Of a stretch of 64,000 bases of DNA, positions 27,101 through 38,100 are shown one piece after another; position 1 is the first letter of the stretch; every line of letters begins with the position of its first letter. The stretch covers positions 2,823,501-2,887,500 of the forward strand of contig NC_092612.1 in assembly GCF_047663525.1 (NCBI RefSeq). Direction: 5' to 3'. Both the position numbers and the translations under genes were made by a program. This DNA comes from Anas platyrhynchos. Its lineage: Eukaryota > Chordata > Aves > Anseriformes > Anatidae. The notes under the pieces are model-generated. The model worked only from the letters and a program-made list of their open reading frames with translations. It was not told the DNA's origin and made no database searches.

Positions 27101-28371
27101 CCCGGCAGCCTCCTTCAACCTGCCTTCGGCGCTGGGCAGCGGCGGCCCCATCAACCCCGCGACGGCGGCGGCATACCCCCCCACCCCCTTCATGCACATC
27201 CTGACCCCGCATCAGCAGCCCCACTCGCAGATCCTCCACCACCACCTGCAGCAGGACGGGCAGGTAAGCGCCCCCCCCCGCCCCAGGGGTACCTACACCC
27301 CTCGCTGGGGTATCTCTAGGGCTCTCGCTCCCCCCCGGCCCCCCCCACCCTCTCCCTCCCCCCCTCACGCCCCGCAGCGGACACATGCGGACACGCGGTG
27401 ACACGCACATGCACATACACACAGGGCCGATGAGGACGAGGTGAGGAAGGCCCCGGGGTGCGCTCCGCTGGGGGGTACTCGGCACAGCCCCTTGCTGCTG
27501 GGCTGTACCAGGTACGGTCGGGTAGTGCCCCTTCACGCAGACATGCCTGGTCCGTCCTGACCCCCCCGGTGCTCGGAGTGGCGGCTCCGCAGGCCCTAAG
27601 GCAGTTCTAAAGGGGTTCCTCGCCACAGCCACGACCCCGCCGTAGCTTTCAGGTCTAACCGTGGATTTCTATTGTCATAGTTTGTCCCTTTATTTTACAT
27701 ATCCTGGTACTGCAACAGCTTCCATATTTGCAGATGATACTGTGCTGCCAACGCCAGCAGGAAGATCAGGTAATGAACCTCTCTGATAATGCATTGCACT
27801 TGCCCTGGGGTCTCCCCCCGCCCCTAAGGCCCCCCAGGCTCACGTAGCCCCCTCCGTCCCCCCCCCGTGGCCCCGCCAGGCGAGGAGAGAGGCCCGCAGT
27901 CAGTATGTGCACACACACACACCCGCGCGCACAGACACACACCCCCGTGCTCATCCCCTTCCCCTCTCTCCCCCCGCGGTGCGGCCAGGGCCCTCGCTGC
28001 CGCCGCTGCTCCGGAGGACGGCACCAAGGGGGGGGGGACAGCGGCACGGCGCCGGGGGCTCCGGTTGACCACCCGGTGCCGGAGGCCGCGGGGAGCTTTG
28101 TGCTGGGCTGAGGCGGCTCAGCGAGGAGCCGTAGCCCGCAGCACCCCGGGGCCAGCGGTGCCAGCGTCACCCTGCGGAGCTGCCCCGGGGGCTGGGACCC
28201 CAGGGATGGCAGCGCCCCCACCCCGGTGCTAACCTTCTGCTTCTCCTCCTTGTCCCCCCAACCCCTTCCCCGCAGAGCGGCTCCGGGCAGCGCAGCCAAG
28301 GCAGCTCCATCCCCCAGAAATCCCAGGCCAACAAGTCTGCCTACAACAGCTACAGCTGGGGCGCCAACTGA
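3148..28371 (+). CDS. UBAP2L: Ubiquitin-associated protein 2-like, complete coding region with introns
   Basis: UBAP2L is a cytoplasmic RNA-binding protein needed for stress-granule assembly. Coding exons: 3148-3237, 4084-4161, 4546-4656, 6995-7163, 7434-7529, 8239-8284, 8567-8679, 13365-13417, 14693-14778, 15220-15391, 16246-16447, 17733-18010, 18291-18463, 19157-19346, 19947-20001, 20480-20654, 21146-21218, 21779-21974, 22072-22160, 22859-22912, 23544-23625, 25144-25361, 25448-25553, 26729-26796, 27066-27263 and 28276-28371. All junctions are GT-AG and keep frame, giving 1088 aa, close to the human 1087. A UBA domain spans about residues 49-89 (LIDITGKNQDECVIALHDC). An RGG/RG box runs about 132-194. 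A long Ser/Thr/Gln/Pro-rich disordered tail follows, ending YNSYSWGAN. The start is the first of two adjacent ATGs, 40 nt into exon 3108-3237, and matches the family N-terminus MMTSVGTNRARGNW. The paralogue UBAP2 is less likely because the 1q21.3 neighbours follow. Confidence 0.96.
3440..3733 (+). mobile_element. CR1 LINE, 3' end fragment
   Basis: The sequence reads like the CR1 3' tail: GAAATTCTTCACAGTGAGGG, then GGACAGGCTGCCCAGGGAGG, GGTTGGACCCGATGATCTC and the terminal TTCTGTGATTC. It is inserted sense in UBAP2L intron 2 and is 5'-truncated, as is usual for CR1. The left limit is approximate. Confidence 0.9.
4657..6994 (+). other. UBAP2L intron 4, nothing recognised
   Basis: This 2.3 kb intron lies between the UBA-domain exon and the first RGG exon. 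I see no exon with flanking splice sites and family sequence, no repeat tail and no clear snoRNA boxes. A stretch near 6060-6400 is AT-richer than its surroundings but has no feature I can name. Confidence 0.4.
10131..10190 (+). other. UBAP2L: UBAP2L 60-nt cassette exon
   Basis: The acceptor follows a long TTTTC-type pyrimidine tract; the donor is CTG/GTACGA. Read in the phase left by exon 8567-8679 it encodes RLDFIGGEGSNYPRKFDTAP plus the first base of a Gly codon, which the next exon completes. Its 60 nt keep frame, so it can be included or skipped: skipping gives GTSAWRAATEE, inclusion gives APGAWRAATEE. The same block is, as I recall, part of the paralogue UBAP2 and of some UBAP2L isoforms. 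Splice use is inferred. Confidence 0.85.
10753..10852 (-). mobile_element. CR1 LINE 3' end fragment, antisense
   Basis: AGAATCATAGAA followed by GGTGGAAAGGACCCACAGG and ATCACCTAGTCCGACC is the reverse complement of a CR1 3' tail. About 100 bases remain. It lies in UBAP2L intron sequence. Confidence 0.8.
11048..11138 (+). mobile_element. CR1 LINE 3' end fragment, sense
   Basis: The blocks GGTGGCCCTGCTTGAGCAGG and GGTTGGACCCAGAGGTCCC, then TTCCCACCTCAGCCCTTCTG, are the CR1 3' consensus in diverged form, ending before the usual TTCTGTGATTCTGTG. It is short and old-looking. Confidence 0.75.
13418..14692 (+). other. UBAP2L intron, nothing recognised
   Basis: This 1.3 kb intron is single-copy-looking, less GC-rich sequence with T runs. 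I see no gene, RNA box pair or repeat tail in it. Confidence 0.35.
27384..27943. repeat. Two short CA-rich tracts around the UBAP2L 3' cassette region
   Basis: Imperfect CA/ACAC runs lie at about 27384-27422 and 27908-27943 in the last UBAP2L introns. They are simple sequence; CA-rich RNA can bind hnRNP L, but no role is shown here. Confidence 0.6.
27719..27769 (+). other. UBAP2L: UBAP2L 51-nt cassette exon near the C-terminus
   Basis: In phase with exon 27066-27263 this block reads LPYLQMILCCQRQQEDQ, which matches my memory of an alternative UBAP2/UBAP2L segment. It is flanked by an acceptor (CTGCAACAG) and a donor (CAG/GTAATG). Its 17 codons insert between HHLQQDGQ and SGSGQRSQ without changing frame. 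The exon and about 60 bases upstream are AT-rich inside C/G-run sequence, which suggests selection on the intron too. Inclusion in transcripts is inferred. Confidence 0.85.
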
Positions 28372-29195
28372 GGCCGGGGGCGGCCCTCGCCCACCACTTG
28401 CTTCCGGATGAGTCCCACGGAGCCGACGCCGACGGATGCGGGGAGGAGAGCGCCCTGCGCGGGGCAGCGCCTGGGCCCCCGCGGCCCCCGGGCAGGGCAG
28501 GGCGGGCCGGCAGGCGGCTCCGCATTGTCTGTTTTCAGCCACCTTTCCTGTTGTATGTAATATAGAATTTGTATTTTTTCTTTTTTTTTTTTTTTTTTTC
28601 TCCTCCTCCTCCTCCTCTCTCTGCATTCAGATTCTGAATCGTTTGCCGTAGGGGCCTTTTTTGGTTTTTACTCCTTTCTCCCTCCTCCCCCTCCCCGCAC
28701 CTCCTGCTGCCCCAGAACCTCTCGGATCCAAAGGAGTGGAAGCTGCGAGTCGCCTACAGCAAACCCCCTTATTATTAGGAATAAGAACAGTAATTGATAT
28801 GAACAGCATTGTAAGATGAATTAGTTGAAGTGTTTTTTTTGTACCGTGTTCTAAATTTAATGGATAAATGTGTCTTGTATATAAAAACAAAAACCCCACG
28901 CCGTCCTCTAGTTCTCTCATTTCCGTGCCCCCGCTGCTCTCTGCGACCACCCCCAGGAGCTGGGGAGGGCCCCCCCCCATTTTCTGTTCTCCCTCTGCGG
29001 GCCCCGAGCGCAGGCCCTGCCCCCCCGCACGCTGTAAGTATCTCCTGCTTCTCCTTTACTTTTGGTCTTTTTTTTTTTTTTTTTTTTTTCCTATGCAGTC
29101 CAGATCTTGTATTTTTCAGTTCAAAACGCTCACTTCAACTGCAGCCCCCGTGGGGGTTATTTACTGAAGAGAATAAAGATCACAAAGCGACGTGT
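28372..29195 (+). terminator. UBAP2L: UBAP2L 3' UTR and poly(A) signal
   Basis: After the TGA at 28369-28371 the terminal exon runs through T-rich and TCC-rich stretches to a canonical AATAAA at 29172-29177, so cleavage is expected near 29190-29200. This leaves only about 0.6 kb before the HAX1 start codon. Confidence 0.8.
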
Positions 29196-29354
29196 GTCCT
29201 TTCTCATCCCTCCCTGTGCCCGGGGGGGGCAGCGCTGGCCCTGGCCCCCAGACCCCTCCCATGGGCCCCTTCTCCTCTCGGGCCCCCTGGGCTCCCAGCA
29301 CAGGGATGTCACCGCCTGGCCCTGCTCCCCCTGCCTCTGGGGGCCGTGCTCTGG

Positions 29355-29665
29355 TGTTACTGGGGCTACTGGTGTTACTGGGGCTGTTGCTGGCGGGGGT
29401 ATTGGGGTTACTGGTGTGTTACTGGGGCTGCTGCTGGTGTTACTGGGGTTACTGGGGCTGCTGCTGGGGGTGTTATTGGGGTTACTGGTGTGTTACTGGG
29501 ACCACTGGTGTTATTGAGGTGGTTGCAGTGTCACTGCTGTTACTGGTGTGACTGGGGCTGCTGGTGTTAACTGGTGTGCAGGTACTGGTGTTACTGGGAT
29601 TGCCGCTGTTACGGCTGCTACTGGGACTGCTGCTGTTACTGGTGTGTTACCGGGGCTGCGCCCCC
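29355..29665. repeat. Minisatellite of TTACTGGGG/GCTGCTGG-type units
   Basis: About 300 bases are built from variants of TTACTGGGGTTACTGGTGTG and GGGGCTGCTGCTGG. They lie between the UBAP2L poly(A) site and the HAX1 promoter. Long open frames over it (runs of Gly-Leu-Leu or Cys-Tyr-Trp) are repeat artefacts. Confidence 0.9.
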
Positions 29666-29801
29666 CGACAGGCCCCAGGCCCCCCCCGCTCCCATCCCCT
29701 CCCCACAAGCGCTGTGGCGGGGGGGGGGCAGCGGGGAGGCCCCGGGCCCGGTCCCGTTCCCGGGGGCGCTTTGCGGCGGCGGCGCTTTACGGCCGGGCCC
29801 G

Positions 29802-31347
<1,546 letters not shown>

Positions 31348-31600
31348 CCCTGACCTCCTGCTGGCCACCCCCGGTACGTGAGAGGGGTGTGGCGGGCACA
31401 GGGGGGGGCTTTCTGGCTCTGCCCGGGGTGGGCGCAGCCCCTTCTCACCACCAGTTTTCCTCGCAGGTGGGCCAGGTCCTGCGGGGATGCAGCGGCTGCG
31501 CTGGGGGCTGCCCCCCCCCCCTTCTGGGGCACCGCCGCGTTTTGGGGGCAAACATGTAGATGTGTACAGAGCAATAAATCTATTTATTCTAACGGTGGTG
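31348..31600 (+). terminator. HAX1: HAX1 3' UTR with AATAAA and a possible 3' UTR intron
   Basis: AATAAA lies at 31573-31578, so the transcript should end near 31595. A donor-like GTACGTGAG at 31374 and an acceptor TTTTCCTCGCAG ending at 31466 could define a 93-nt 3' UTR intron. Its junction would sit 26 nt after the stop, too near to trigger nonsense-mediated decay. The intron is an inference. Confidence 0.6.
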
Positions 31601-32169
31601 TGCGAGGCTCCTTCGGGCACAGGGTGGGCTGCGACCCCCCCCAGATTTGGAGCTGGGGGTCCCACTGCAGCTCCGGGGGCTGCCCTGTGGGTGCAGGCAG
31701 CCTCAGGGCTCCTCTGCCGTGGCCCCGTGCCCGCGCTGCTCCCTGCCTGCCTCCCCCGGGCCCTTCTCGAGGGCCTTGGGAGCACTTCCAAGGCCTTTTC
31801 ATTAGCGCTGCCTGCGGTTGTGGCTTGGGAAGGGACCCGGCGGAGGAAAGCAGCAGCTCTCCAGCCGGGGAGGCTCCCACACCGGGATGCGGGGCAGCGC
31901 GGACTTACCTGAGCCAGGACTCGGTGCCCCGCGGCCGCCGGGGGATCCTCGGGGGGCTCCGGCACCACAGGCAGGGACGGGTGGGAGCAGGGACGCGGCT
32001 GCTGCCTACGGCCCCACGCGGGACTCTGGTCCCTGCGAGGCGTCTCCCCGCTGCAGCTCGCAGCCCTGATTGGTGTAAAGTCTGCGTGTTATCATCCACC
32101 CCAGCCCGGGGCTCATAAAATGCCCCAGGGAGCCGCTGCTGCTGCCACTGCCCCTGCCTGGCCGGCCCC
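31601..32169 (+). promoter_or_regulatory. AQP10: HAX1-AQP10 intergenic region with the AQP10 promoter
   Basis: No gene is seen between the HAX1 poly(A) site and AQP10. A TATA-like CATAAAA at 32114-32120 lies about 50 bases before the AQP10 ATG. That would leave a very short 5' UTR, so the true start may use this box or an upstream site. Confidence 0.45.
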
Positions 32170-34231
32170 ATGGGCTCCGCGTCCTTCTCGAAGAGGGCTC
32201 AGGCCCTGCTCCGCGTCCGGAACCAGCTCCTGCGGGAGTGCCTGGCCGAGCTGCTGGCCGTCTTCGTGCTCATCGTGAGCGGGGCACGGGGGCTGCGGGT
32301 GGGACGGGGACGGGGCCGAGCGTGGGGTGGCCACTGCTGGATCCTGCAGCCCCACGGCTGCGCTGCGCCCCGGGACGGGGACGGGATGGGGCTGCCTGGG
32401 GGGTGGCCGTGCCGTGACTGACAGTGACCCCAAACTCGCCTGACTCCAGCATGAACCCTGGTCCCACGATGCCCGATGCACCCTCTGCCATGGGCGCTCC
32501 GGTGTGATAAGGGAACGGGCGCTGCCAAGAGTGCCTGAGGGTGCAGAGCTGGGCGACGCGTGCCTTGACGCCTCCTGCCCCGAGGCAGGCAAAGGTTGGG
32601 CTCCAGAGCTGTGCTGGGCACTTGGGACGGATCCAGCAGCGGTGAACGTTGGCACCGCCAACACTGCCAGCGCCCCCCAGCCCCGAGGTCTCCCTGCAGA
32701 AGCAGATGACTCAGTTACTGATAATATTTTTCCATCATCATCGAAAACGTGAGCGAGGGCAGTAACCACAGCCCTGCCTGGCCCATCCCGCGTGGGCAGC
32801 TGGAGCCCAGAAAATGGGGGAGCCCCGCGCCCAACCACACAAAACCACGGAGACTGCAGGGGAAGGGGCACCGGGGCAGCACGTGGCACGGGATGGTGGT
32901 GGTGGTCCTGACAGTGGCCGCAGCGTGGGGGGGGACCATGGGTGCTGCACAGGGACCCAGTGAGGGGCTGGGGGTGCGGAGGCGGTGGTGGAGCCGTGCC
33001 CCTCTCCCCCAGCTGATCACGCTGAGCGGCTCGGCGCAGATGGTCACCAGCTCCGGGACCAAGGGGAACATCCTCACTGCCTACCTGGCGGGTGCCCTGG
33101 CCGTCATGGTGGCCATCCACACGGCGGGGGGAGTCTCTGGTGAGGCCGGGGTCCCTGCGCTGCTGCGGGGGCTCTGTTCCGCGCTCCCTACGCTCGCCCC
33201 TCCGGCACCAGGCTGCTGCCGGCTCAGATCCTTCAGGCCCCCAGCTCCCAGCTCCTCTTCCCCGCTCTGTTGCAGGGGCTCACCTGAACCCGGCTTTCTC
33301 CCTCTGCATGTGCCTGCTGGGGCAGCTCCCGCTGTGGAAATTTCCCATTTTCGTGGCCGTGCAGACCTTGGGATCTTTCATCGCCGCCGGAGCCGTCTAC
33401 GCCCTGTACTATGGTATGCAGAAGCCCACGTGCACCCCGGCGCTGTGGGGACAGGGTGTGCACGGGGCAGGCGTGCTGCCGGGGTCCTGGCCCTGCCTGT
33501 GCCCCGCACCGAGGGGTCACCGGCATGTGTGCGCTGGCTCTGCCCCGCAGACGCCATCCAGTTCTACAGCAACGGGACCCTCGCCGCCTCCGGCCCCCTG
33601 GAGACCGCCTCCATCTTCGCCACGTACCCCGCCGAGTACCTCTCCCTCTCCAACGGCTTCTTGGACCAGGTGGGTGCCAGCCCCGTGTCCCCCCCGCCGG
33701 GGTGCTGGCCCCCATGGCGCTGAGCCGCCTGCCGGCCCCGCAGGTGATGGGCACGGCGCTGCTGATCGTGGGCATCCTGGCCATCACCGACGGCCGCAAC
33801 AAGCGCGTCCCCGAGGGCCTGGAGCCGGTGGCCGTGGCCCTGCTGGTTTTCTCCATCGAGGTCTCCATGGGCTCCAACTGCGGCTGCCCCATGAACCCCG
33901 CGCGGGATTTCGGGCCCCGGCTCTTCACCTACGTGGCGGGCTGGGGCGCGGAGGTCTTCAGGTGGGTAGGGGGGGGGGGACACGGGGAAGGGGTTGGGGG
34001 CAGTGCGGATGCCCCCATGCCCACGCTGCCCCCGTCCCCAGCAGGGACAATGCCTGGTGGTGGGTGCCGGTGGTGGCCCCGCTGCTGGGGGCGGCCGTGG
34101 GCACGGCGCTGTACCAGCTCCTCGTGGCCCTCCACCACCCGGCGGAGGACGGCGGCGGGGCCCGGGGGGGCAAACGGGACGATGGCAGCAGCACCGCCAT
34201 CCCCCTGGGAGCTGGGCCCTGGGACAAGTGA
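32170..34231 (+). CDS. AQP10: Aquaporin-10 (aquaglyceroporin), complete
   Basis: AQP10 is a plasma-membrane channel for water, glycerol and urea, intestinal and adipose in human. Coding exons: 32170-32274, 33013-33139, 33276-33413, 33551-33669, 33744-33961 and 34042-34231, giving 298 aa (human 301). Both pore motifs are present: N82-P83-A84 within GAHLNPAFS and N214-P215-A216-R217-D218 within [10 protein letters not shown]. The Asp after the second NPAR is the mark of aquaglyceroporins. SNGT in the extracellular loop of exon 33551-33669 is a possible N-glycosylation site. Family blocks [20 protein letters not shown] and [13 protein letters not shown] match AQP10 better than AQP3, 7 or 9. The frame is intact, so this is not the pseudogene state reported for some mammals. 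Confidence 0.95.
32700..32750. promoter_or_regulatory. Possible enhancer core in AQP10 intron 1 (AP-1/NF-E2 and GATA sites)
   Basis: TGACTCA at 32707-32713 is followed 5 bases later by TGATAA at 32719-32724 and an AT-rich tail, all inside a GC-rich intron. The spacing resembles paired NF-E2/AP-1 and GATA elements. Function is inferred from motifs only. Confidence 0.35.
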
Positions 34232-34261
34232 CAGCGGCCACAATAAAGGAGCCCCGAGGCG
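34232..34261 (+). terminator. AQP10: AQP10 poly(A) signal
   Basis: AATAAA lies at 34242-34247, only 11 bases after the stop codon. The 3' UTR is therefore about 30 nt, and transcription ends right at the border of the G-rich minisatellite. Confidence 0.8.
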
Positions 34262-34725
34262 GGCACCGTGTGTCTGTGCTGGGGGGCACCGGGCCGGGGG
34301 GGGGGCACCGGGAACGGGGGGGAACCGGGAAGAGGGGGGCACCGGGGGGGGACACCGGGAACAGGGGGCACCGGGCGGTGACACTGGGAGGAGGGGGGGC
34401 ACCGGGAACGGGGGGGGAACCGGGAAGAGGGGGGTACCGGGGGGGGACACCGGGAGGAGGGGGAACCGGGGGGGGACACCGGGAGGAGGGGGGGCACCGG
34501 GAACGGGGGGGAACCGGGAAGAGGGGGGTACCGGGGGGGGACACCGGGAGGAGGGGGAACCGGGGGGGGACACCGGGAGGAGGGGGGGCACCGGGAACGG
34601 GGGGGGAACCGGGAAGAGGGGGGTACCAGGGGGAGACACCGGGAGGAGGGGGAACCGGGGGGGCACCGGGAGGAGGAGGGGGCACCGGGGGGGGACACCG
34701 GGCATGGGGGGGGATCACAGCCATC
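34262..34725. repeat. G-rich minisatellite between AQP10 and ATP8B2
   Basis: Units such as GGGGGGGACACCGGGAGGAGG, GGCACCGGGAACGGGG and GGGAACCGGGAAGAGG repeat in higher-order order for about 460 bases. G runs of 3-8 on the + strand could form G-quadruplexes. The array sits directly after the AQP10 poly(A) site and 0.1-0.2 kb before the ATP8B2 CpG island. Confidence 0.93.
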
Positions 34726-34779
34726 GGTCCCGGCCCCTTGGCCGCCCCCCGGCCCCGCTCCCCGCCGTGCCCCGGGGTC

Positions 34780-35192
34780 CCCCCCCCGGTCTCTCCCCGC
34801 CGCCCCCGCATCACTTCCGCCGCCGCCCGCCGACCGGCGCCGCCGCGGCCATGGGGCGCTGAGGCGGCGGCAGCGGCAGCGGGGCCGCAGCGGCCCCGGC
34901 CCCGGGCCCCCGCCCGGCCGCTCCCCATGGGCTGCGGGGCCGCGGGGCCATGGAGCGCTGCGCGGCCCGGCGGGCCCCAGGTGAGCGGGGCGGGCCCCGG
35001 TAGGCCCCGGTGGGCCCCGGTGGGCCCCGGTAGGCCGCTGTGGGCCCGGTGCGGCCGTTGCCCCGGCAACGCGGCGGCTCCCGCAGCGGCGGGGAGGGGA
35101 GGGGCGGGGCGGGGCGGGGCGGGCCCGGGGCACCGGCACCGGCACCGGCCGCGCGGGATGGCGCCGCCGGGGCGCGCCGCGGGCCCGCAGCC
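34780..35192 (+). promoter_or_regulatory. ATP8B2: ATP8B2 CpG island promoter and probable noncoding exon 1
   Basis: The sequence is dense in CpG without TATA. A donor CAG/GTGAGC after 34980 and a CAG at 35188-35190, two bases before the start codon, suggest an untranslated exon ending at 34980 joined to 35191. The acceptor has a poor pyrimidine tract, so initiation inside 35100-35190 is an alternative. Upstream ATGs lie at 34852 (codes M-G-R-stop) and 34927. Confidence 0.5.
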
Positions 35193-38100
35193 ATGACGGT
35201 GCCCCGGGAGATGCCCGAGAAGTGGCCGCGGGTCCGGGGGCCCGGGGGGGCAGGTGGGTGAGGGACGGGGCTGCGGCAACGGGAACGGCATCGGGACCGG
35301 GCCGGGGAGGGGAGGGGGAGGAGGAACGGGGCCGCAGCGCCGGGGGGGCGCAGAGCAGGGCCGGGGGTCCCCGGGGTGCAGGGCCCGGGGGTCCCGGGTC
35401 TGGGGGGGGGGATGCAGCCCGGGGGGGGGTCTCACGGGGTGCAGGGACCGGGCTGGGGCATTGGGGCCGGGGGGATTTGGGGTGCAGGTAAGTTGGGGAG
35501 GGGGGATAGGAGAGCCTGGGGGGGCAGTTTTGGGGCCGGGGTGGGCAGTTTTGGGGCCGGGGGGGGCAGTTTTGGGGCCGGGGGGGGCAGTTTTGGGGCT
35601 GGGGGGAACAGTTTTGGGGTCGGGGGGCAGTTGTGGGGCCGGGGGGTGGTTTTGGGGCCGGGGGGCAGTTGTGGGGTGGGGGCGCGGGGCTGAGGACGCG
35701 CTGTGTTGCAGAGGAGGAGCGGCGGGTGCGAGCCAACGCGCGGGAGTACAACGAGAAGTTCCAGTACGCGGTGAGTGGGGGGGCCCCGGCAGCACCCCCC
35801 CGGGGGTCTGGGGTCCGGGGTCCGGGCCTTGCGCTGCCCAGCGGGTGGGCGCAGGGGGCTGGGGCGAAAAGCTGCCGTTTGGCCCTGAGGTGATGGTGCT
35901 GACCGGCCGCTAACGCCCTGGAGCTGAGGGGCCGGGGCTGGGGGGGGGCACCGTGAGCCCCCAGGGGGTGATGCAGCCCCCACCAGGATGCTGACCCCCC
36001 CCCAGATCTGCCTGTGCCCCCTGCCCGGTCCCGGAGCAGCGAGGTCTGGCTAATTAACGAGCTTCCGGAGCGGCCGGGGGAGGGGCAGCGCTCACCTTGG
36101 CCTCCCCCTCCATGCTGGAGGTTATTTCTGCCTGCTCCGGACCAGGCCCTGCCTCGGCCTCCAGGAGGCCCTGGAGGCTCTGGGCCTGGGAGGCCGCCGG
36201 GGGGACTGGGAGCCACTGGGGGAACTGGGAGCCGCTGGGATGCTCTGCAGGAGGAGGCCAGCCCCGGGTACCGGCTGGCGGCGGAGGCAGAGGAATTGGC
36301 TTCTTGAGGAAGATGCCACAGCGCTGGGACTAGGGCAGGAGCCGAGGGGCTGGGTTTATATCCCCCAAATCGGGGGGGAGCTGTGCCACAGCCCTGCCCC
36401 AGAGCGGTGCTGGGAGCCACGGGGCCTCGGCGACTCCTGAGCCTCCCTTCTTGCCCGCTCCGTCCTCAGAGCAACTGCATCAAGACCTCCAAGTACAACA
36501 TCGTCACCTTCCTGCCTGTCAACCTCTTCGAGCAGTTCCAGGAAGTGGCCAACACCTATTTCCTTTTCCTCCTCATCCTGCAGGTGAGTGCTGGGGGCCG
36601 GGGGCGATGGGGGTCCCCTCGCTGTCCTTCCCAGGCCGTGCAGACGGGGCCCCAGGGCCATGTCCTGGCCCCGGCGAGCTGCAGGGTTGGTGGCGTGGGG
36701 CCGGGGCTTGCCCTGTCCCTGTAACTCCCTCTCCCTGTCCCCAGCTGATCCCGCAGATCTCGTCGCTCTCCTGGTTCACCACCATCGTGCCTTTGGTTCT
36801 TGTCTTAACCATCACAGCTGTCAAAGATGCCACCGACGACTACGTGAGTGCTCCCCGTGCGCCCCTCTCCCGGGGCTGCCCACCCCGTGTCGGGCACAGG
36901 GACGTGGGGCTGGGCGGGGGGCTGCGAGCCTGGGGTGGGCGCACGGGGCTGCGCCATGGGGGTGATGCTGGGGCCGTGGTGGTGGTGGTGGGGGGGCAGA
37001 GGATGCAGGACCCCATCCCCGGTGTGGCTGACGCTGCTCTCCTCCCTTCTGCACCCAGTTCCGCCACAAGAGCGACAACCAGGTGAACAACCGGCAGTCT
37101 CAGGTGCTGATCAGTGGAATGTGAGTGTCATGGGGCCAGGGCCACCGGGGAGGGGGCACGGGACCCCCACGGGATGCAGCCCCCTCCGGAGGGGCGCGGG
37201 GAAGCGCTGCTGCAGGCTCCCGCGTGACGCCGCCCCGCTGTCCCCATGCAGCCTGCGGCAGGAGCAGTGGATGAACGTCCGCGTTGGGGACATCATCAAG
37301 CTGGAGAACAACCAGTTCGTGGCAGTGAGTTTGGCCCCAAAACGAGCACGGCCCTGGCTGGGCAGCGCGCGGGGACACTGGGGGGCTTTCTGCTCACGCT
37401 GCTTTTGTGCTCCTTTGTCCCCTCGGGGCTGAGACCGCGGGGTTTGCTGAGGCTGGAAGTTGTTTTAGGCTGTGTTTGAGGTCTGGGGATTAGTCTGGCA
37501 CGGGCACTTCAGGCAGCGGCATCCAAGTCAGCTCCAGAGACCCTGCTGGCCTCACCTTCTGCAGGGCAGGGCTGCAGCACAGGGCCAGGAGCTTCCCCGA
37601 GGGGGGCAGAGGGGAGCCCCAGCGGCAGCGCAGCCCTCTCAGCGTGTCTCTCCCGACAGGCTGACCTCCTCCTCCTCTCCAGCAGTGAACCCCATGGGTT
37701 GTGCTACATAGAGACCGCGGAGCTGGATGGGTAGGTAACTCCCCCTCTCCTTGGGTGCCGGCGATCCCTGGGCCTCGGGTCGCAGGGGAAGGCAAGAGGT
37801 AGGAGTGAGATCAGGCTGAGGGCAGGGTGGGAGCCGCTGGGGGCCCAAACTGGGGGAGCGTTCGTGAGTTCCTCCCTGCCAGGCTGTTGCTGACCCTGTG
37901 CCAATGCCTCCTTAACCCACAGAGAGACCAACATGAAGGTGCGACAAGCCATCCCCGTGACCTCGGAGCTGGGTGACACCAGCAAGCTGGCCCTGTTTGA
38001 TGGTGAGTGCCTGAAAGCAGCGCGCTGCGATGGGGCAGCTCGTGGGTGTCCTCCTCCATCACTTGGCTTGGGTCCGCCTTGCTCCTGGAGAGACCAGGAC

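Noticed and set aside
34262-34725. CRISPR-like alternation of repeats and spacers
   Set aside because: The genome is avian nuclear, the units are contiguous G-rich minisatellite variants, and there are no unique spacers of constant length.
33564-36420. Very long minus-strand frames (743 and 820 codons) of Pro-rich repeats across the AQP10-ATP8B2 gap
   Set aside because: They lie antisense over real exons and over the G-rich minisatellite. Lack of stops is explained by GC content and repeat units free of stop codons.
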